DNA from: UMGS363 sp964402055
GTDB lineage: Bacteria > Bacillota > Clostridia > Oscillospirales > Ruminococcaceae
Assembly: GCA_964402055.1 (NCBI GenBank)
Contig: CAYOAV010000015.1
Span: 1 to 35,024 of the forward strand
DNA: 35,024 nt
Direction of reading: 5' to 3'
Each line of letters begins with the position of its first letter. Positions within the stretch are counted from its first letter, which is position 1. A model generated the notes under the pieces. That model was not told where the DNA came from. It was given only the letters and a program-made list of their open reading frames with translations, and did no database searches. A program made the position numbers and the translations under genes. Below are positions 1 to 9,775 of this stretch, piece after piece.

Positions 1-3000
1 ATTTGAACCTGTTTTGTTAACAATTTCTACCTTTTCAGTACCAAAATCAGTACCCTTTGCCGTATAAGCAACGATTGTGCCTGTTTCAAGATTTACAACA
101 TTGCCTAAATCATCGACAACAGCAATAGAAAGCTTGCCTGTAACAGTTGTTACCGTAAGAGCAGGAAGAGCTGTACCATCCTGAATAAGGTTTACGGTAG
201 AATCGCCCGCTATATTTGTAATAGCCGCCTTTGTCTTAGCTCCTGAAATGGATATAGTGCCATATAGGTCGGTAACAGCGGTAATATTGCCGTTTACAGT
301 TATGTTTGCGTTGCCCTTTACAGCCTTAAAGGTTGCAAGCTGATTTACAGAAACGTTAGCATTTGAACTAAAGCTCGCTGTTTTATTACCCGAAAGCTTG
401 TTGATAACATCGCCGGAGTAGTTTGAACCAAGCTCAAAATTCATTGCCGCAGAAACAGCAACATCGATTTTACCTGTCTTGTTGCTTACTTCAACAGGAA
501 GATCAAGAGTAAGGTTCTTTGTTACGGCAAGCTTTGTGCCTGTAAATGTGAGCTTAGCTCCGTTTGTCGCATTGATAGTAAGACCTGTAATCTTCTTAGG
601 CATTGTGAAATTCGCAACGGATGTATCTACGTTTAAGGTAAGAACATAATCCGAGCTGTCATTCATTGCTTCAAGTGCAAGATCAAGGTTAGGATATGGT
701 GTTCCCTTTTCAGCACCAGCCTTCTTAACAGTCATAGCGTCCGAATCTTCAGCCTTGATTGCCTTAGTCTTGCTGTAATAATACGCTGTAAGTGTTTTAT
801 TATTGCACTTGTTGCCGATTGTAACAGTTGGGTTTTTAATAGCCGCACCCTGTGTATAAGCAACGATAGTGCCGTTTTCAATGTCGATTATATTTCCGTC
901 AGAATCAACAACATTGATTGTGAAATTCTCTGCCGACTTAATTGTAAGCTTAGGGAGAATTGTTTTTGAAGTCTTGGTATCAACACTCTTAACAAGGTTG
1001 ATAACAGAACCCTCGCCTACAGATATGATTGCGGCAGTTGTTGCCTTTGTACCTGGAACAAGCTTGATATTACCGTTAAGCTTTTCAACTGCGGAAACAT
1101 TGCCATTTACGGTGATAACCTTGAGCGTAACATTATTTTCTTCAGCTTCCGCTGATGGTGTAACGCAGCGGCTGTTAACCTCGCCAAAGGTTGCAAGCTG
1201 ATTTATAGCCACATCAACATTTGTCTTAAAGGTTGCAGTCTTATTACCTGAAAGCTTGTTGATGATGTCACCTGTATAATTTGAACCAAGTTCAAATGTC
1301 ATTCCTGCGGAAACAGTAACATCGATCTTACCTGTTTTGTTTGTTTTGCTTACGGGAGCTTCAACAGGCAAATCAAGAGTGAGGTTCTTTGTTGCGGCGA
1401 GCTTTGTGCCTGTGAACGTGAGCTTAGCTCCGTTTGCCGCATTGATTGTAAGACCTGTTATCTTCTTAGGAATTGCAAAGGTTGAAGGAACAGTTAAATC
1501 CTTATTAAGTGTAAGGATATAATCTGCGTTTTCGGTCATTGCGTCAAGTGCAGCCTCGAGGTTAGGATAAGGCTCAGCTGATTCAGCACTAGCCTTCTTA
1601 ACGGTCATAGCGTCGGCAATTTCAGCCTTTATAGTTTTAGTCTTGGAGTAATAGAAAGCCTTAAGAGCTGCATCTCCTGATTTATTGCCGATTGTAACAA
1701 TAGTACTGCCAATTGCCGCACCCTGTGTATAAGCAACGATAGTGCCGTTTTCAAGGTCGATCATATTCCCGTCAGAATCAACAATATTGATTGTGAATTT
1801 CTCTGCCGACTTGATTGTAAGCTTAGGGAGAATTGTTTTTGAAGTCTTGCTGTCAATAGTCTGAACGAGGTTGATAACAGAACCCTCGCCTATAGCTGTG
1901 ATTGCGGCAGTTGTTGCCTTTGCACCAGGATTAAGCTTGATATTACCACTAAGCTTTTCAACTGCGGAAACGTTGCCGTTTACGGTAATTATTCCCTCGG
2001 CTGTCTTAACCTCGCCAAAGGTTGCAAGCTGACTTACAGCCACATCAACATTAGTCTTAAAGCTTGCAGTCTTATTACCTGAAAGCTTGTTGATAATGTC
2101 ACCTGTATAATTCGAACCAAGCTCAAATGTCATTCCTGCGGAAACAGTAACATCGATCTTGCCTGTTTTGTTGGTTTTGCTTACAGGAGCTTCAACAGGT
2201 ACGTCAAGAGTGAGGTTCTTTGTTGCGGCAAGCTTTGTGCCTGTGAAAATAAGCTTCGGAATTGTAGTATCATTTTCATTAAGCTTGGTTACTTCTTCCT
2301 CTAAAGAATATGCTGCTGGTGGTTCCGAAGTCGCTGGTTCAGGATCTTCTTCTGGTTCTTCAACTTTCGCATTGATTGTAAGACCATTAATATTCTTAGG
2401 CAATGTGAGGTTTGAAGGCAATGTCAGATCCTCATTGATGGTAAGAACATAATCAGCTTTTTCATTCATTGCTTTAAGAGCCAAATCAAGGTTAGGATAA
2501 TCAGTACCCTTTTCATCGGTGGACTTCTTAACAGTCATCGCACCTGAAATTTCAGCCTTGATTGCCTTATTGCTTGAATAATAAAAAGCAGTAAGCTTCT
2601 TGCCGTTTGAAGTTGTATTGCCGATCGTGATGTTTGGATTTTCAATAGCTGCACCCTGTGTATAAGCAACGATTGTGCCGTTTTCAAGGGCAACCTTTTC
2701 TCCATTGCTGTCAACAATATTGATAGTAATGGTATCTTCATCATCAGTATCAGGCTTTTCAACGGAAACGATTGTAAGCTTTGGAAGAGTTACCTTTGCG
2801 GTCTTGCTGTCAACATTCTGAACAAGGTTAATAACAGTATCATTCAAAACCTCGTTAATAACAGCTGTTGACTTAGCTCCTGCAATAGTAATTTCGCCAT
2901 AAGCTTTATCTACAGCTGAAATATTGCCATTAACAGTAAGATCATTAGCTGTAACGTAATTGAACGTTGAAATCTGATCTACAGAAGCAGTACCATTTAC

Positions 3001-3355
3001 ATATAAGGTAGATGTCTTAGTGCCTGTGATTTTGCCAAAGGTATCAACAGTATAATTTCGGTCAAGAACAAGTGTTGCGTCAGCAGGAACATTAACAGCA
3101 ACCTTTACATCAGAAACAACCTTTACATTGAAGTTTGTTACCTTGGAAGCAAGCTTAAGAGTTGTTACTTTTTTATCAATTATAAGAGTGCCTTGTCCAC
3201 AGAATGCAAGTGTTGAAGCCTTATCAGCTGCTGGAAGCTTATCAGTGGAGGTGAATGTATAATCAGACTTTAACTCGATCATAACACCTGCTTCTGCACC
3301 GCCATTTTCATTGATAAATTCAAGAACCTCTGCCCAGGTATCAACATAAGCATAT
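1..3355 (-). repeat. Tandem in-frame repeats of ~870-930 bp inside the surface protein gene
   Basis: The gttaggata block (encoding YPNL) recurs at 688, 1561 and 2491, a spacing of 873 and 930 bp, both multiples of three. The block encoding TIVAYTQGAA recurs near 845, 1720 and 2650, with a diverged copy near 65. Units at about 697-1569 and 1570-2499 are nearly identical at DNA level over long stretches (compare 925-985 with 1790-1850, and 1200-1400 with 2040-2240). The unit at about 2500-3355 is more diverged, and a fourth continues past the left edge. Two units carry insertions: an acidic, Pro-rich segment at about 2257-2372 and a short one near 1123-1165. Confidence 0.85.
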
Positions 3356-5234
3356 TTCTTGTCGATATTAACAGCGAAAACAGAAGGAATCAACTTAAAT
3401 TCAGCTGAAACAGTTACATCAGCCCTAGGCATAATGAACTTATTATCGGTTACTGTAACATTTTTTGTTACGGTATTATCTTCTTCGCCCTCTGTATAGG
3501 TTACAGATAAGCTATTTAGTTCATAGCCTTGAACCGGTTTAACTTCAAGTGTAACCTCCTCACCGATCTCTGCTGATTCAGCGGAAGCAGTTACACTACC
3601 ATGCTCACAACTATCAACCGTTATATCATAAGATTCAGTATGAGCCTTAACGCCGCTTATTGTAATGCTTGTGTTCGGATCAACAGCTGTGATTCTGATA
3701 TAAATCGTATTAGCCAGACCTGTATTACCTGAAACATCAAGCTCATAATCATCGTCACCAGAGATATCAATTTTTTTCTCAACTGACGCTCCCTGAGATT
3801 CAGAATTTGTAAGCATTATACTTGCTTCGCCTTCAAAGCTGCTGCTCTGTGAGCTAACATTGAACGAAAAGCTTTCAATATCCTGCTTAGTCATACCAGT
3901 TCTGAGAAGATCCTCAACACTGATTTCCAGATCATTAAATTCTTCTCCTGCCGCTGTGCCAGCAGTAGAAGTAAGGGTATATGTGCCGTTTTCTTCGTCA
4001 GCAACCCATTTTACCTGTGCAAGAAATTCAGCTGTAATTGTTACATCCTGAGCTGGCATTTCAAATGAGTAATAATTATTTTCTTCGGTAGGTCCAGTAA
4101 GATCAACGTTTGTTGTCAATCCATCATTAATTTTTGTAACCTTAACTGAATCTGCCTTAAGGGTATATCCATCATTTGGTGTTACAGTGAATCTGACAAC
4201 ATCTCCCTCCGCAACATTAACAAAGGATGAAGTAACATCCTGTACCTGTGCAGGAGAAATCGCACCGCCGACAGCTGTTGAATCAACATTTACCTGATAT
4301 ACATCAGAATCACCGTAAACAGGTGTAGTGCTGTTTTCTTCAAATTCACCATTATTGACCTTTTCAAATAAAACATTGATGGTTATGCTGCCGTCAGGCA
4401 TTTCAAAGGAATACGCACCATCATCAACAGTTATTTCAACCGCTTCATCACTGCCTTCAACCGTGTATGTAACAGCTTTAACGCTGTATACTTCATCATC
4501 GGTGTTATCAGGTGTTGCAATAACAGTGATTTTTGTTCCCTCTGCTATGCCTTCCTCGGGGATCTCTGTATCAGCCAAATCGCCCGACATAACCTCAAAT
4601 GAACCGCCTTCAACAGAAGAAATATATGTTACTGTATATTTCTTAACAACATCGTCAGCGTTATCAATATCAAAATCTTCCTCGGAAAGCTCACTTGAGC
4701 ATTCCTCTGATTCTGCTGTGATAGTTATGTTATCATCTACAGTCAGTTCATTATTTTCATCGTTCAATACTATCCATTCAGTATCACCTGTCTGACAGTA
4801 TTTCAAATTGGATAAGGTATAGCCTTCATCAGCTGTTGCTGAAACAATAAGCTGTGAACCGCTCTCCACCTTATTTCCATCTTCAATTACCCTGTCACCG
4901 CTGGTTACTGTGATAGTAACTCCTGCAACATCTTCAATTGAAACAACTGGCATTGCTTCGCAAAGTACGCAAGTATCATCACCCTCGCCTGCTGCATGAG
5001 ATTCACCCTGAACATCGCCGCATATATTGCAAGTCAAAATATGCTGATCTTCAGATTCTGCCCAAGCATAAACCCCTTCGCACTGTTCCGTTATGCATCT
5101 ATCATTCAGAACATACGTTTTTTCGGGGGGGTAACAGTCGCACTTGCAGGAATAACCATAATTGTTGAAGAAATTGACAGGCTTAAAGCTGTTGCAAAGC
5201 TTACTAATCTGTTAGTAAGTGTTTTTTTCTTCAT
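1..5234 (-). CDS. Giant secreted repeat protein, frameshifted after the signal peptide; 3' end outside window
   Basis: The start at 5234 has a GGAGGG ribosome binding site 8 nt upstream and opens a classic signal peptide (MKKKTLTNRLV, hydrophobic core, cleavage after ASA at residue 32). This frame hits TGA at 5108-5106 after 42 residues. The frame one base away is open without a stop from about 5211 to position 1 but has no start of its own. The two frames meet at a C7 then A6 tract (5131-5118); one extra C or A would fuse them. The body, in order: a Cys-rich segment with CNIC and CVLC pairs, about four divergent InlB-type B repeats (roughly 4945-4023 and 3635-3400; ends such as FEMP..VTITAEF), then at least four ~300-residue units predicted to be beta-rich (YPNL..AL..M, LTFTGTK, ITVNGN, TIVAYTQGAA). 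Family knowledge suggests a cell-surface adhesin-like or beta-helix protein. No anchor is visible because the C-terminus is missing. Function unknown. Confidence 0.85.
5118..5131 (-). other. C7-A6 homopolymer tract at the frame break
   Basis: On the coding strand seven C are followed by G and six A, just after the signal peptide cleavage site (codons 35-39). In the signal-peptide frame this reads Thr-Pro-Pro-Lys-Lys and stops three codons later. With one more C or A it joins the long downstream frame. It is the longest G/C homopolymer I noticed in the window. It could be a slipped-strand phase-variation tract, a -1 ribosomal slippage site (C CCC CCG fits X XXY YYZ) or an assembly error. Confidence 0.75.
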
Positions 5235-5295
5235 AGAGCATTCCCTCCGTAAATAATATTGTCATCGTCCGATTTTTCATTTTTTTCAAATACAC

Positions 5296-5350
5296 ACAGC
5301 ATCCCTGCCCGCTGACCAAACAAAAGAGCTATGCTGTCATTTTCTGACAG
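5296..5350 (-). promoter_or_regulatory. Leader RNA with two mutually exclusive hairpins, surface protein gene
   Basis: The ~150-nt leader of the surface protein transcript contains CTGTCA-GAAAA-TGACAG (5350-5334). A second possible stem pairs ACAGCAT (5337-5331) with ATGCTGT (5302-5296). The ACAG of 5337-5334 is shared, so the two stems cannot form at once. I do not recognise a known riboswitch class. Regulatory function is inference. Confidence 0.4.
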
Positions 5351-5393
5351 TATTTTTCATAAAAAAAGCACAAATCAGACTTATATAATATAA

Positions 5394-5422
5394 ATTATAT
5401 AGCATCATTCCAAATTTGTCAA
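5394..5422 (-). promoter_or_regulatory. Sigma-A promoter of the surface protein gene
   Basis: TTGACA (5422-5417), a 17-nt spacer and TATAAT (5399-5394) form a perfect consensus. Transcription would begin near 5387, leaving a leader of about 150 nt. The 291 bp between this gene and the topoisomerase operon hold this promoter, the leader hairpins and the upstream terminator. Confidence 0.85.
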
Positions 5423-5488
5423 TATTAATTTTCACAAAAATTTAAATATTTTTACCAATTATTCCACAATGCTTACAAACAAACAATA

Positions 5489-5518
5489 AACCCGAAAAGA
5501 ACGGTATCTTTTCGGGTT
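5489..5518 (-). terminator. Intrinsic terminator of the prmA-topoisomerase operon
   Basis: A 12-bp perfect stem, AACCCGAAAAGA paired with TCTTTTCGGGTT around a 6-nt loop, is followed on the minus strand by TATTGTTTG. It begins 8 nt after the stop codon of the GyrA/ParC-like gene. Confidence 0.85.
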
Positions 5519-5525
5519 AAAATTA

Positions 5526-7769
5526 TCAAAAATGCAATTGATCGACATCAGCAATATCCTTAGCAAGAGAACCTGCCGCAGGTAATGTTTTTACATAATA
5601 TTTTGAATATAAGGACTCATTTTCAGCTGTAACTATGACAGCGGCGGAAACCTCTGCCTTAGCTTTAAGGCTAACGACCTGTACGCCTATCGTATCACGG
5701 GTAGTTTTTGGCAAAATCATTCCCGTATTAAACACAACAGCTCTGCCGTTTGACGTTGTAAGCAGGATATCTGTATTATCCGCAACGCTGAACATCGCAA
5801 CAAGCTTTGATTTATCGCTGTATGCCTTTGAAAGCTTTTTGCGGTTAGTCTTTGTTTCGTAAGCATTCAGGGGAACCTTGGCAACCTTGCCGTTAGCAAA
5901 TACCATAATAAGATGGCCGCTGTAATCGCTTGTAACGACCATCGAATTGAAGCCCTCGCCCTCGTCAAATCCAAGCTGTGCAGGAATATAAATACCAAGC
6001 TCGGAGGCTTTTGTGTTTTTAAAAAGCGAAGTCTTGCTCTTATAGACCTGATACTTGTCAGAGAAGAACAGCAGCTCGCTTCGGTTGGTCGTTTCAACCG
6101 TGCTTACGATATAATCGCCCTCCTTAAGCTTCTGCTCGCCTGACATTCTCAATGACTGGGGTGTTATCTTTTTGAAATATCCGCTTTGCGAAATAAAAAG
6201 AGTAACAGGAAAATCGGGAGTATCATCCTCTTCCTCGTCGATTTCCTCGCCTGCGGTATAGATAAAGAGCGTTTTTCTTGGCTGTCCGTATTTTTTGCTG
6301 ACCTCGTTAAGCTCGTCAACGATAATATTCTTGACCTTTTTATCGTCCTTAAGGATATCCTCCATTTCGGCGATAGCTTTTTCAAGCTCATCAATTTCCG
6401 ATGTACGATTAAGGATATACTCCTTATTAAGGTGACGGAGCTTTATTTCAGCGACATAATCAGCCTGAATCTCATCTATTCCGAAGCCTATCATAAGGTT
6501 AGGAACAACCTCGGATTCTTCCTCTGTTTCACGGACGATCTTCACTGCCTTATCAATATCAAGTAGTATCTTTTTAAGTCCCTTAAGCAGATGAAGCTTG
6601 CTTTTCTTCTTTGAAAGGTCAAAATATACTCTGCGTTTTACACATTCCTTACGGAACGCAACCCATTCCTCGAGTATTTCCCTTACGCCCATTACTCTTG
6701 GCATTCCGCTGATAAGTATATTGAAATTACAAGCATAAGAATCCTGTAAGGGTGTCATTCTGAACAGCTTTTTCATAAGCTTATCGGGGTCAACGCCCTT
6801 CTTTATATCAATAGCAATTTTCAGACCGTTGATATCTGTTTCATCTCGGATATAGGAAACCTCGCTGATTTTTCCGCTCTTCACAAGCTCGATTATTTTA
6901 TCCATAATCGCTTCAACCGTAGTTGTCGGAGGGATTTGTGTAACCTCGATGCAATTTGAAGCTTCATCATAATTATATTTTGAACGAACCTTTATTGAAC
7001 CTCTGCCCGTATCATAAACGTTTTTCAGCTCATGCTCATCATACAGAATAAAGCCGCCGCCTGGAAAATCAGGTCCTTTAAGAGTTGACATTATATCATG
7101 CTCGGGATTTTTTATAAGTCCGACAGTTGTTTCGCAAACCTCGGAAAGGTTAAACGGACAAACTGCACTTGCCATTGAAACAGCAATTCCGACATTTGCG
7201 TTTACAAGCACGGACGGAAAGGTCGCTGGCAACAAAGTGGGTTCAGTTGTTTCATTATCATAGTTCGGAACAAAATCCACGGTATCCTTATCAATATCGC
7301 TGAAAAGCTCGGCACATATTGGTGCAAGCTTGGCTTCGGTATATCGTGAAGCGGCATAAGCCATATTCCTTGAATAAGCCTTACCAAAGTTACCCTTACT
7401 GTCAACATAAGGGTGAAGCAGAGCCTCATTACCCTTTGAAAGACGAACCATCGTTTCATATATTGCCGCATCACCGTGAGGATTGAGCTTCATAGTCTGA
7501 CCAACGATATTCGCTGACTTGGTTTTAGGACCTGTCAGCAGACCCATTTTATACATAGTATAAAGCAGCTTTCTATGCGAAGGCTTAAATCCGTCTATTT
7601 CGGGCAATGCACGGGAAATAATTACGCTCATAGCGTAAGGCATATAGTTTTTTTCAAGCGTATCAGTTATTGCTTCCTCTGCGATAATTCCACTACCTGC
7701 AATATAAGCATCGGGGAAATTTACCGCCTGTTTTTTAGCAGTGCTTTTTTCTGATTTTTTTCTTGCCAT
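5526..7769 (-). CDS. Type II topoisomerase subunit A (GyrA/ParC-like, divergent)
   Basis: 747 residues. This is the DNA breakage-reunion subunit of a type II topoisomerase, acting with the ATPase subunit encoded just upstream (18-nt gap, GGAG ribosome binding site). The core begins near residue 40 with YAMSVIISRALP. The catalytic tyrosine is Y143 in AASRYTE. The winged-helix segment differs from standard GyrA: it reads NPHGDAAIYE (residues 96-105), with Ala at the GyrA Ser83 position and Glu at the Asp87 position. A coiled-coil region (about 380-490) leads to a C-terminal domain (about 510-747) of beta-pinwheel type. I see no GyrA box (QRRGG-like), so a decatenase or relaxing enzyme is more likely than a supercoiling gyrase. 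It may be the cell's topoisomerase IV or an extra paralogue; the window cannot decide. Confidence 0.9.
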   Translation of the reverse strand: MARKKSEKSTAKKQAVNFPDAYIAGSGIIAEEAITDTLEKNYMPYAMSVIISRALPEIDGFKPSHRKLLYTMYKMGLLTGPKTKSANIVGQTMKLNPHGDAAIYETMVRLSKGNEALLHPYVDSKGNFGKAYSRNMAYAASRYTEAKLAPICAELFSDIDKDTVDFVPNYDNETTEPTLLPATFPSVLVNANVGIAVSMASAVCPFNLSEVCETTVGLIKNPEHDIMSTLKGPDFPGGGFILYDEHELKNVYDTGRGSIKVRSKYNYDEASNCIEVTQIPPTTTVEAIMDKIIELVKSGKISEVSYIRDETDINGLKIAIDIKKGVDPDKLMKKLFRMTPLQDSYACNFNILISGMPRVMGVREILEEWVAFRKECVKRRVYFDLSKKKSKLHLLKGLKKILLDIDKAVKIVRETEEESEVVPNLMIGFGIDEIQADYVAEIKLRHLNKEYILNRTSEIDELEKAIAEMEDILKDDKKVKNIIVDELNEVSKKYGQPRKTLFIYTAGEEIDEEEDDTPDFPVTLFISQSGYFKKITPQSLRMSGEQKLKEGDYIVSTVETTNRSELLFFSDKYQVYKSKTSLFKNTKASELGIYIPAQLGFDEGEGFNSMVVTSDYSGHLIMVFANGKVAKVPLNAYETKTNRKKLSKAYSDKSKLVAMFSVADNTDILLTTSNGRAVVFNTGMILPKTTRDTIGVQVVSLKAKAEVSAAVIVTAENESLYSKYYVKTLPAAGSLAKDIADVDQLHF

Positions 7770-7787
7770 TAACAGTACTCCTTTCCC

Positions 7788-9761
7788 TTATGAAATATCC
7801 GCAAGCTCAAGATATTTATAGCCAAATTCGGAAATATAATCCTTTCTTCCCTGCAAATTATCGCCAAGCAGGAGATCAAACATTTCAGCTGTTGCTTCCA
7901 TATCAACAGGTGTGACCTTGATAAGCCGCCTTGTATCGGGATTCATTGTGGTAAGTGACATCATTTCGGGATCGTTTTCACCAAGACCTTTTGAACGGTC
8001 GATCTTATACTTTTTATCTCCGATCATTTCAAGTATTTCTACCTTTTCCTTTTCATTATATGCAAAATAGGTCTTATCCTTGGTAGTTATTTCAAAAAGC
8101 GGAGATTCAGCGATATAGACATAGCCCTGCTCGATAAGTGTCGGCGTAAGACGGTAAAGCATTGTAAGGATAAGAGTTCTTATCTGAAATCCGTCAACAT
8201 CGGCATCGGTACATATTATTATCTTATTCCAGCGTAAATTATCAATATTAAAGGTGGAAAGCTCCTTATTAGCCTTGGTTGTGACTTCAACTCCACATCC
8301 GAGAACCTTTATCAGGTCGGTTATAATGTCATTCTTAAAAATCTTCGCATAGTCTGCTTTAAGGCAGTTGAGTATTTTACCTCTTACAGGGATAATAGCC
8401 TGAAATTCTGCGTCACGGGCGGTTTTACACGAACCAAGGGCAGAGTCACCCTCCACTATGAATATCTCACGTCTTGAAAGATCCTTTGTACGGCAGTCAA
8501 CAAATTTTTCAACCATATTTGCAAGGTCTATCTGCTTGGTGAGATTATTTTTTGTATTCTGTCTGATTCGCTCGGCAGATTCACGGCTTCTTTTGTTTAT
8601 GAGTATCTGATCGGCAATTTTTCCTGCTTCTTCGGGATTTTCTATAAAATAGACCTCCAGAGAATGCTTAAGGAAATCAACCATATTATCATATATCGAC
8701 TTATTATTTATTGCCTTTTTAGTCTGATTTGCGTATGAGGTATAGGTCGAAAAGGTTGAGGAAACTATGACAAGGCTGTCAAGAACATCATCGTCCTTTA
8801 TGGATTTTTCATTTGCCTTATACTTTCCTGCTGTCTTTATATAATTATCAATAAATGAGCGGAATGCCTGACGAACTGCCTTTTGAGGAGAACCCTCATG
8901 CTCAAGGAAGCTTGAATTATGGTAATATTCCTGAAAGCTTACCTTATTTGAAAAGGCAAACGCACAGGAAAGCTTCATCTTATATTCGGGGCGGTCGTCA
9001 CTGTCACGTCCCTTTCTCTCGCAGGAAACAAACTGACGTGAGGTAAGTCCGTCAGAACCGATTATTTCATCAATATAGTCGGTAATTCCATTTTCATAGA
9101 AATAAACCGTTTCATCAAAGCCGCCTGTTGCAAGCTCATAACGGAAAACAAAAGTAACCTTAGGATTTACGACAGCCTGCTTTTTCATCATATTTTCAAA
9201 ATATTCACGCTCGATAGCAATATCGGTAAAAACCTCCGTATCGGGACGCCAGCGTGTTTTTGTACCTGTCTGTTTGCCCTTATACTCCTGCTTGGAAAGT
9301 CCTCCGACATTTTCGCCGTGTTCAAAATGAAGATTGTATTTACAGCCGTCACGCAGAACCTCAACGTCCATAAATTCTGACGCATACTGCGTTGCACAGG
9401 CACCAAGTCCGTTCAGACCGAGGGAAAATTCATAACCGTCATTATCATATTTACCGCCTGCATAAAGCTCGCAATAAACAAGCTCCCAGTTATAACGTCC
9501 CTCTGCGTTATTATAATCAACAGGGCAGCCTCTTCCGCAGTCGGAAACCTCGATAGACTTGTCCTGATAATAGGTTACGGTGATCTTATCACCATAGCCG
9601 CCTCTCGCTTCATCTATTGAGTTGGAAATTATTTCAAAAACAGAGTGCTTACAGCCTTCAAGATCGTCCGAGCCGAAAATAACAGCAGGACGAAGCCTTA
9701 CACGCTCTGCTCCTTTGAGCATTGAAATGCTTTCATTGTCATAATTCTTCTTTTTTGCCAT
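7788..9761 (-). CDS. Type II topoisomerase subunit B (GyrB/ParE-like, toprim)
   Basis: 657 residues, the ATP-hydrolysing partner of the downstream subunit A. An N-terminal GHKL ATPase shows E43 and N47 in FEIISNSIDEA, D74 in SDCGRG and the glycine-rich lid GLNGLGA (115-121). The transducer domain carries the QTK loop (346-348). The toprim domain has EGDSA (437-441), PVRGKILN and TDADVDG (518-524), followed by RSKGLGE and TMNPDTRR near the C-terminus. All expected catalytic residues are present. The length matches ParE or short GyrB forms, but the sequence is divergent between motifs, such as CLKADYAKIF after GKILN. It lies 14 nt after prmA and 18 nt before subunit A, so the three genes are probably co-transcribed. 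Confidence 0.92.
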   Translation of the reverse strand: MAKKKNYDNESISMLKGAERVRLRPAVIFGSDDLEGCKHSVFEIISNSIDEARGGYGDKITVTYYQDKSIEVSDCGRGCPVDYNNAEGRYNWELVYCELYAGGKYDNDGYEFSLGLNGLGACATQYASEFMDVEVLRDGCKYNLHFEHGENVGGLSKQEYKGKQTGTKTRWRPDTEVFTDIAIEREYFENMMKKQAVVNPKVTFVFRYELATGGFDETVYFYENGITDYIDEIIGSDGLTSRQFVSCERKGRDSDDRPEYKMKLSCAFAFSNKVSFQEYYHNSSFLEHEGSPQKAVRQAFRSFIDNYIKTAGKYKANEKSIKDDDVLDSLVIVSSTFSTYTSYANQTKKAINNKSIYDNMVDFLKHSLEVYFIENPEEAGKIADQILINKRSRESAERIRQNTKNNLTKQIDLANMVEKFVDCRTKDLSRREIFIVEGDSALGSCKTARDAEFQAIIPVRGKILNCLKADYAKIFKNDIITDLIKVLGCGVEVTTKANKELSTFNIDNLRWNKIIICTDADVDGFQIRTLILTMLYRLTPTLIEQGYVYIAESPLFEITTKDKTYFAYNEKEKVEILEMIGDKKYKIDRSKGLGENDPEMMSLTTMNPDTRRLIKVTPVDMEATAEMFDLLLGDNLQGRKDYISEFGYKYLELADIS

Positions 9762-9775
9762 TATATCCTGCCCTT

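Noticed and set aside
4328..4795. Long plus-strand frames across 869-5256
   Set aside because: They are antisense to the surface protein frame, which is open without a stop over the same 5 kb and has coherent domain repeats. They lack ribosome binding sites.
5212..5242. ATG at 5241 (MLYEEKNTY) as the start of the surface protein
   Set aside because: It stops after nine codons. The ATG at 5234 in another frame has the better spacing to GGAGG and a full signal peptide.
5281..5400. c-di-GMP riboswitch in the surface-protein leader
   Set aside because: Surface protein leaders often carry one, but the conserved GCAAA and tetraloop-receptor elements are absent.
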